A stretch of DNA of 64,000 bases from assembly GCF_034424375.1 (NCBI RefSeq), contig NZ_CP139965.1:6200001-6264000 (forward strand). Reading direction: 5' to 3'. The position numbers and the translations under genes are program-made. Origin of the DNA: Paraburkholderia kururiensis. Lineage in GTDB: Bacteria > Pseudomonadota > Gammaproteobacteria > Burkholderiales > Burkholderiaceae. Each line of letters starts with the position of its first letter. Position 1 is the stretch's first letter. Positions 60,570-64,000 of this stretch are shown in pieces. The notes beneath the pieces were generated by a model. It was not told the origin of the DNA and ran no database searches. It was given only the letters and a program-made list of their open reading frames with translations.

Positions 60570-61316
60570 TCACTGCGCGCTGCTTTGCGCGCTCGCCGTG
60601 GGCGGCAGCGTCGCGGCCTGCGTGGGCGCCGCGCGCAAATGGCGCGACAGCCGCCATTCGAGCCACCCGAGCAGCCTCACCACGATGAAATTGAGCAGCA
60701 GATAAATGAGCGCCGCGCAGATGAACACCTCCGTGGTGCGATACGTCTGCTGGATGATCTGCTGCGCGACGCCCGTCACTTCCCATACGGTGACGAGGCT
60801 CGCCAACGCGGTCGATTTCACGAGCAGCACGGCTTCCGTCGAGTAGGCGGGCAGGCACTGGCGCAGCGCGATCGGCCCGATCACGCGAAAGAGCAGCGTG
60901 AAGCCCGACATGCCGCAGGCGTAGCCCGCTTCGATCTGCCCCACGGGCACGGCCATCAGGCCGCCGCGAATGATCTCGGCCGTATAGCCCGCCGTGCAGA
61001 GTGCGAGCGACAGCACCGCGCAGGTGTACGGGTCGCGCAGCACGGGCCACATGAAGCTCTCGCGAATCACGCCGAACTGACCGAGCCCGTAGTAGACGAG
61101 AAACATCTGGATCAGCAGCGGCGAGCCGCGAAACACGAGAATATAGGCGCGCGCGAAGCGGTTCGGCAGCCAGTGCGGCGACACGCGCATCGCTACGATC
61201 ACGAACGAAAGCAGGCCGCCCAGCACGAGCGAGCATGCGAAGAGGCTCAGCGTGGTGGGCACGGCCGCGAGCAGCTGGCGCGTGGTGTCGAAGAGAAAGT
61301 CGAAGTCGATGGGCAT
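60570..61316 (-). CDS. Amino acid-type ABC transporter permease (HisM/GlnP family), second
   Basis: The 248-residue inner-membrane protein has about five hydrophobic segments and the EAA loop ending QIEAGYACGMSGFTLLFRVIGPIALRQCLPAYSTEAVLLVKSTAL. Its C-terminal part (RHLRAAPTQAATLPPTASAQSSAQ) is a polar tail. It forms the channel with the other permease. ATG 61316 is 14 bp after the neighbour's stop. Confidence 0.93.
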   Translation of the reverse strand: MPIDFDFLFDTTRQLLAAVPTTLSLFACSLVLGGLLSFVIVAMRVSPHWLPNRFARAYILVFRGSPLLIQMFLVYYGLGQFGVIRESFMWPVLRDPYTCAVLSLALCTAGYTAEIIRGGLMAVPVGQIEAGYACGMSGFTLLFRVIGPIALRQCLPAYSTEAVLLVKSTALASLVTVWEVTGVAQQIIQQTYRTTEVFICAALIYLLLNFIVVRLLGWLEWRLSRHLRAAPTQAATLPPTASAQSSAQ

Positions 61317-61330
61317 GGCGGCGGTTCCCG

Positions 61331-62053
61331 TCAGTTGCGTGCGAAGTTGCGGCGAAAACTCTTGCCCACCTGTGCTTCGGCCTTGTTGAAGATGCGGTTC
61401 GAAATGCCGGTCATGACGAGATAGAGCGCGCCGCCCGCCACGAAGAACGTGAAGTACTGGTGCGTGGAGCCGGCCGCGACCTGGCTCGTGCGCAACAATT
61501 CGGCGAGGCCCGTCACGGAAATCAGCGCCGAGTCCTTGAGGCTCAGTTGCCACACGTTGCCGATGCCCGGCAGCGCGAAGCGCAGCACCTGCGGAATCAG
61601 GATGCGGCGAAACACGACGAGCGGCGCCATGCCCATGGCACGCGCCGCCTCGAGTTCACCGCGCGAGACCGCGAGCACGGCAGCGCGATAGACCTCGGCC
61701 TGATAGGCGCCCGAGATCATGCCCACCGCGAGCGCGCCGATCACGAACGGCGGCACGCCGATGAAGCCTTCCGCGCCGAACCATTGCCCCACCGTCGTGA
61801 CGAGCGTGGAGCCGCCGAAGTAGAACAGATAGATGACGAGCAGTTCGGGTACGCCGCGAAACACGGTGGTGTACACGTCGCCCAGCACGCGCGCCACGCG
61901 AAAGCGCGAGAGCTTCGCGGCCGCGATGACCGCGCCCGTCACGGCACCCACGGCCAGCGCCGCGAGCGTCAGCGCCACCGTCATCAGCGCCGCCAGCAGC
62001 AGCACGCCGCCCCACCCTTGCGGGCCGAAGCCCAGCATCTCGATCCATTCCAT
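61331..62053 (-). CDS. Amino acid-type ABC transporter permease (HisQ/GlnP family), first
   Basis: The 240-residue inner-membrane protein has the family fold: VYTTVFRGVPELLVIYLFYFGG, the EAA loop GELEAARAMGMAPLVVFRRILIPQVLRFALPGIGNVWQLSLKDSALIS, and about five hydrophobic segments. It pairs with the permease encoded next. It starts 66 bp after the binding-protein gene. Confidence 0.93.
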   Translation of the reverse strand: MEWIEMLGFGPQGWGGVLLLAALMTVALTLAALAVGAVTGAVIAAAKLSRFRVARVLGDVYTTVFRGVPELLVIYLFYFGGSTLVTTVGQWFGAEGFIGVPPFVIGALAVGMISGAYQAEVYRAAVLAVSRGELEAARAMGMAPLVVFRRILIPQVLRFALPGIGNVWQLSLKDSALISVTGLAELLRTSQVAAGSTHQYFTFFVAGGALYLVMTGISNRIFNKAEAQVGKSFRRNFARN

Positions 62054-62119
62054 TCGCCTGCTCCCCGCTCGATGCGAGTCATGAAAATGCGCGTGCCGTC
62101 AGAGACACGCGCGTACCGC

Positions 62120-62974
62120 TTAAGGCGTGACGTCCGTCTTGAACCACTTGTCGGCGAGCTTCTTCACGGTGCCGTCCGCGAGCGCCGCCGCGATGGCCGT
62201 GTCGAACTTCGCGCGCAGATCCGCGTCCTGCTTGCGGAACGCGAGGCCCTCGCCCGGTCCCCAGATGGAGCCGCCGATCTTCGGTCCCGCCAGCACGATG
62301 GACGCGTTCTCCTTCTTGTCCATCAGCGCCGCGTAGTACGTGACGTCGTCGAACGAGGCGTCGATGCGGCCCGCCACGAGGTCGAGATCGCGCTCGGGCG
62401 ACGTCTTGTAGACGCGGATGGTGGCCACGTCCTTGAAGCTGTCGTTGATGAACTTCGTGTAGACCGTGCCCGACTGGATGCCGATGGTCTTGCCCTTCAG
62501 CTGCTTGCGCAGCGAATCGACGGTGGGCTGGTCGGTCTTCGCTTCGCCGGTGAGCTTGACGACCGGCGCGCCGGGCGCGGCCTTCGGCAGCACCTTCGTG
62601 TCCGTCACGGCGAACGTGGCGGGCGTGGCCGCATACGGACGCGAGAACGCGATGATCTTCTCGCGCTCAGGCGTGATGGAGATCGCGTCCATCAACACGT
62701 CGAACTTGCCCGCCTGCAGGCCCGGAATCATGCCGTCCCAGTCCTGCGCGACCATGTTGCACTGGATCTTGATGCGCGTGCAGAGGTTCGCGAGCAGCTC
62801 GGGCTCGAAGCCGCCCAGCTTGCCGCCCGGCAGCGTCAGGTTCCACGGCGCGTAACCGCCTTCCAGCGCCACCGTGACCGACTTCCATTCCTTCGCCTGC
62901 ACGGGCGCGGCGAGCACCGCCGCCGCGCCGAGCACGGCCCCCATCCTTGCCACCCACGTCATGCGCTTGACCAT
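62120..62974 (-). CDS. ABC transporter substrate-binding protein, lysine/arginine/ornithine-type fold
   Basis: The 284-residue periplasmic protein has a signal peptide (MVKRMTWVARMGAVLGAAAVLAAPVQA) and a two-lobed SBP_bac_3 domain: VTVALEGGYAPWNL, GKLGGFEPELLANLC, DWDGMIPGLQAGKFDVLMDAISITPEREKIIAFSRPY, and GKTIGIQSGTVYTKFI. It would deliver the imported amino-acid-like compound. AAGGAG lies before the start; GTG 62977 is an equally good alternative to ATG 62974. It heads the operon. Confidence 0.93.
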   Translation of the reverse strand: MVKRMTWVARMGAVLGAAAVLAAPVQAKEWKSVTVALEGGYAPWNLTLPGGKLGGFEPELLANLCTRIKIQCNMVAQDWDGMIPGLQAGKFDVLMDAISITPEREKIIAFSRPYAATPATFAVTDTKVLPKAAPGAPVVKLTGEAKTDQPTVDSLRKQLKGKTIGIQSGTVYTKFINDSFKDVATIRVYKTSPERDLDLVAGRIDASFDDVTYYAALMDKKENASIVLAGPKIGGSIWGPGEGLAFRKQDADLRAKFDTAIAAALADGTVKKLADKWFKTDVTP

Positions 62975-63061
62975 CACGTCGAATCTCCTTTTCTCTGAGG
63001 AAACAGTATTCAGGGGTTGGGCGCCCAGTTGATCAGGTTGAGTGCCGAGGTTTCACAAAAT

Positions 63062-63073
63062 TTGTATAGACAA
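63062..63073. promoter_or_regulatory. HutC/GntR-type operator-like site 1
   Basis: TTGTATAGACAA has palindromic ends TTGT/ACAA and a TGTATAGACA core, close to the HutC-type TGTATATACA. It lies about 88-99 bp upstream of the operon start and overlaps a likely -10 element, so binding would repress. Confidence 0.6.
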
Positions 63074-63266
63074 GCTTGCACAGCCAAAAATAGTTACGCA
63101 AGTGCATCCGTGCAGAAATGTGGTCGAACTCGGGTATGCCCTTATGTCCGCCGCCGTTTCGGCCTCCCGCAAGGCTTCCAGCGGATAGACGCTGGTGCGG
63201 ACCGGCATCGGAAACGGCCCGGCGCCTCCCGCCTGAGGTGCAGGAACACGCCAGCGCGGTGCATTT

Positions 63267-63276
63267 TGTCTAGACA
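63267..63276. promoter_or_regulatory. HutC/GntR-type operator-like site 2
   Basis: TGTCTAGACA is a perfect 10-bp palindrome differing in one base from the core of site 1. It is about 290 bp from the operon start. Two sites could allow DNA looping by a HutC dimer pair. Confidence 0.55.
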
Positions 63277-63397
63277 GGTTGAGGCAGGAGACGACGCACC
63301 ACGACTCGGCGGGCACGCAGCCCGTGCGTGCGTCGATGCCGGCAACGCGGCGCAAAAGCGCAGCCGAAGAAGGGACGAGGTGCGGCGCGCGGCCGCC

Positions 63398-64000
63398 TCA
63401 GACGTTCATTCCGCGCCCTTGCACGCGTGCATAGAGGGCGTCGAGGTCCATGCCGGTGGTGTCGAGCCCGAAGCGCTCGCGCAGGCATTCGCCCAGTTCG
63501 GCGGCGCTGCCGATGGCGTGGTCGCTGCCGCGTCCGTCGCTGGCGCGCTCGGTGAGCCGGTCGTTGAAGAGCGTGGCGCGGCCGTGCGGCATCACGCGGC
63601 AGACCATCAGGTTGTTGATGAAGATGGATTCGGGCCACGTGGACGTGTACCAGTTCGCCACTTCGTAGTCGATCCACTCGGCGGGGCGCAGATCGAAGCG
63701 GTAGACCTTGATCCATTCGCGCTCGCCCTGCGCCGGCGACGTGCCCGCGGAAGGCGCCTCCACCTCGAAGTCGAAGGCGCCGTCCGCGGCTTCGGTCAGG
63801 CGGCACGCCTCCAGCGGCGTCCGCTGCACGCCGCCGGTGACGAGACGCAGCGGCGCAGTGAGCGTGACGCCGCCGAAGCCGACGTCCGCGATCCACGGGC
63901 CGTCGTCCAGATCGACGCGCAGCAGCATGTGGGAGCGCGCCGTCACGGCGTCCGGTCCGCGGCCCCACAGCACGCGCGCGATCAGCGGCGTCACGCGAAA
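63398..64000 (-). CDS. Arylamine N-acetyltransferase family protein (5' end outside window)
   Basis: The visible 200 residues read leftward from the window edge: FRVTPLIARVLWG, then TARSHMLLRVDLDDGPWIADVGFGGVTLTAPLRL and later FINNLMVCRVMPHGRATLFNDRL. The HMLLRV His and WIADVG Asp match two of the three catalytic residues of NAT enzymes; the Cys lies outside the window. NATs move acetyl groups from acetyl-CoA to arylamines or hydrazines. The reading frame continues past 64000. It is not obviously linked to the import operon. Confidence 0.9.
   Translation of the reverse strand, partial: FRVTPLIARVLWGRGPDAVTARSHMLLRVDLDDGPWIADVGFGGVTLTAPLRLVTGGVQRTPLEACRLTEAADGAFDFEVEAPSAGTSPAQGEREWIKVYRFDLRPAEWIDYEVANWYTSTWPESIFINNLMVCRVMPHGRATLFNDRLTERASDGRGSDHAIGSAAELGECLRERFGLDTTGMDLDALYARVQGRGMNV

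Larger units (their letters stand above)
62975..63397. promoter_or_regulatory. Operon promoter region with two HutC-type operator-like sites
   Basis: This 423-bp gap lies between the binding-protein gene and the arylamine acetyltransferase gene. The acetyltransferase ends at 63398, so the region drives the leftward operon. It is AT-richer near 63050-63110. It contains two related palindromic sites (63062-63073 and 63267-63276). A TATACA-like -10 on the minus strand overlaps the first site; the -35 is unclear. Confidence 0.6.

Overview
The window is a GC-rich stretch (about two thirds G+C by eye) of a Burkholderiaceae chromosome, most like Paraburkholderia, Caballeronia or Burkholderia. The evidence is the gene content: heterotetrameric sarcosine oxidase with sdaA and a GbdR-like regulator, a DUF4148 secreted protein, a QseBC/PmrAB-like two-component pair, CIO-type cytochrome bd, an AidA/PixA protein, and many LysR, AraC, TetR and MerR regulators. 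I see no rRNA, tRNA, CRISPR array, insertion sequence, phage module or replication origin. The genus is an inference.

Layout. 1-4.6 kb: end of a VOC protein, a small secreted protein, a divergent AraC regulator/zinc alcohol dehydrogenase pair, a LysR regulator and a small unknown gene. 4.6-14.5 kb: a sarcosine/one-carbon operon on the minus strand (sdaA-soxB-soxD-soxA-soxG-folB) with a divergent GbdR/SouR-like activator, then a P2C reductase-like gene. 14.6-18.5 kb: an AT-rich patch with an AidA/PixA gene, a C39-like cysteine peptidase, an Fe-S uracil-DNA glycosylase and a DAO-family oxidoreductase. 18.6-25.2 kb: signalling, with DUF4148, a QseBC-like pair carrying a triple CTTAA box, a BetR-receiver protein, a hybrid kinase and a SUOX-like periplasmic protein. 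25.2-34.1 kb: a phosphoribosyltransferase-HAD fusion, a NERD nuclease-helicase, GST, a TPR/glycosyltransferase-like protein, Zur, DUF1801, a lone receiver, an RraA-like protein and TetR. 34.2-39.4 kb: a DHA2 efflux pump behind a 10-bp repeat promoter, then serC, a TPR/ATP-grasp gene and a GNAT gene. 39.5-44.9 kb: MerR, then a monooxygenase/SDR/diiron-like operon and a glycolipid-binding-domain gene. 45-48 kb: CIO oxidase (two subunits plus a DUF2474 peptide). 48.6-57.1 kb: a LuxR-type regulator convergent with a hybrid kinase, a sigma-like protein, a giant GMC oxidoreductase-hydrolase fusion and a membrane protein. 57.2-64 kb: an amino-acid-type ABC importer, a histidine-ammonia-lyase homologue, a HutC-like repressor, and part of an arylamine N-acetyltransferase.

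The most notable locus is the last. Its HutH-like enzyme lacks the Ala-Ser-Gly triad that forms the MIO cofactor and has also changed other histidine-lyase active-site motifs. No urocanase or other hut enzyme is beside it. MIO-less members of this family include ergothionase, which removes trimethylamine from ergothioneine and has been described from Burkholderia. With the importer, the HutC-type regulator and two TGTMTAGACA operator-like sites upstream, this looks like an ergothioneine (or other betaine) uptake and degradation operon rather than histidine utilisation. Other candidates of interest are the serC/TPR-ATP-grasp pair, the PRTase-HAD fusion, the SUOX/hybrid-kinase/BetR signalling unit, the sigma-like protein before the GMC-hydrolase fusion, and several long inverted repeats in regulatory regions.
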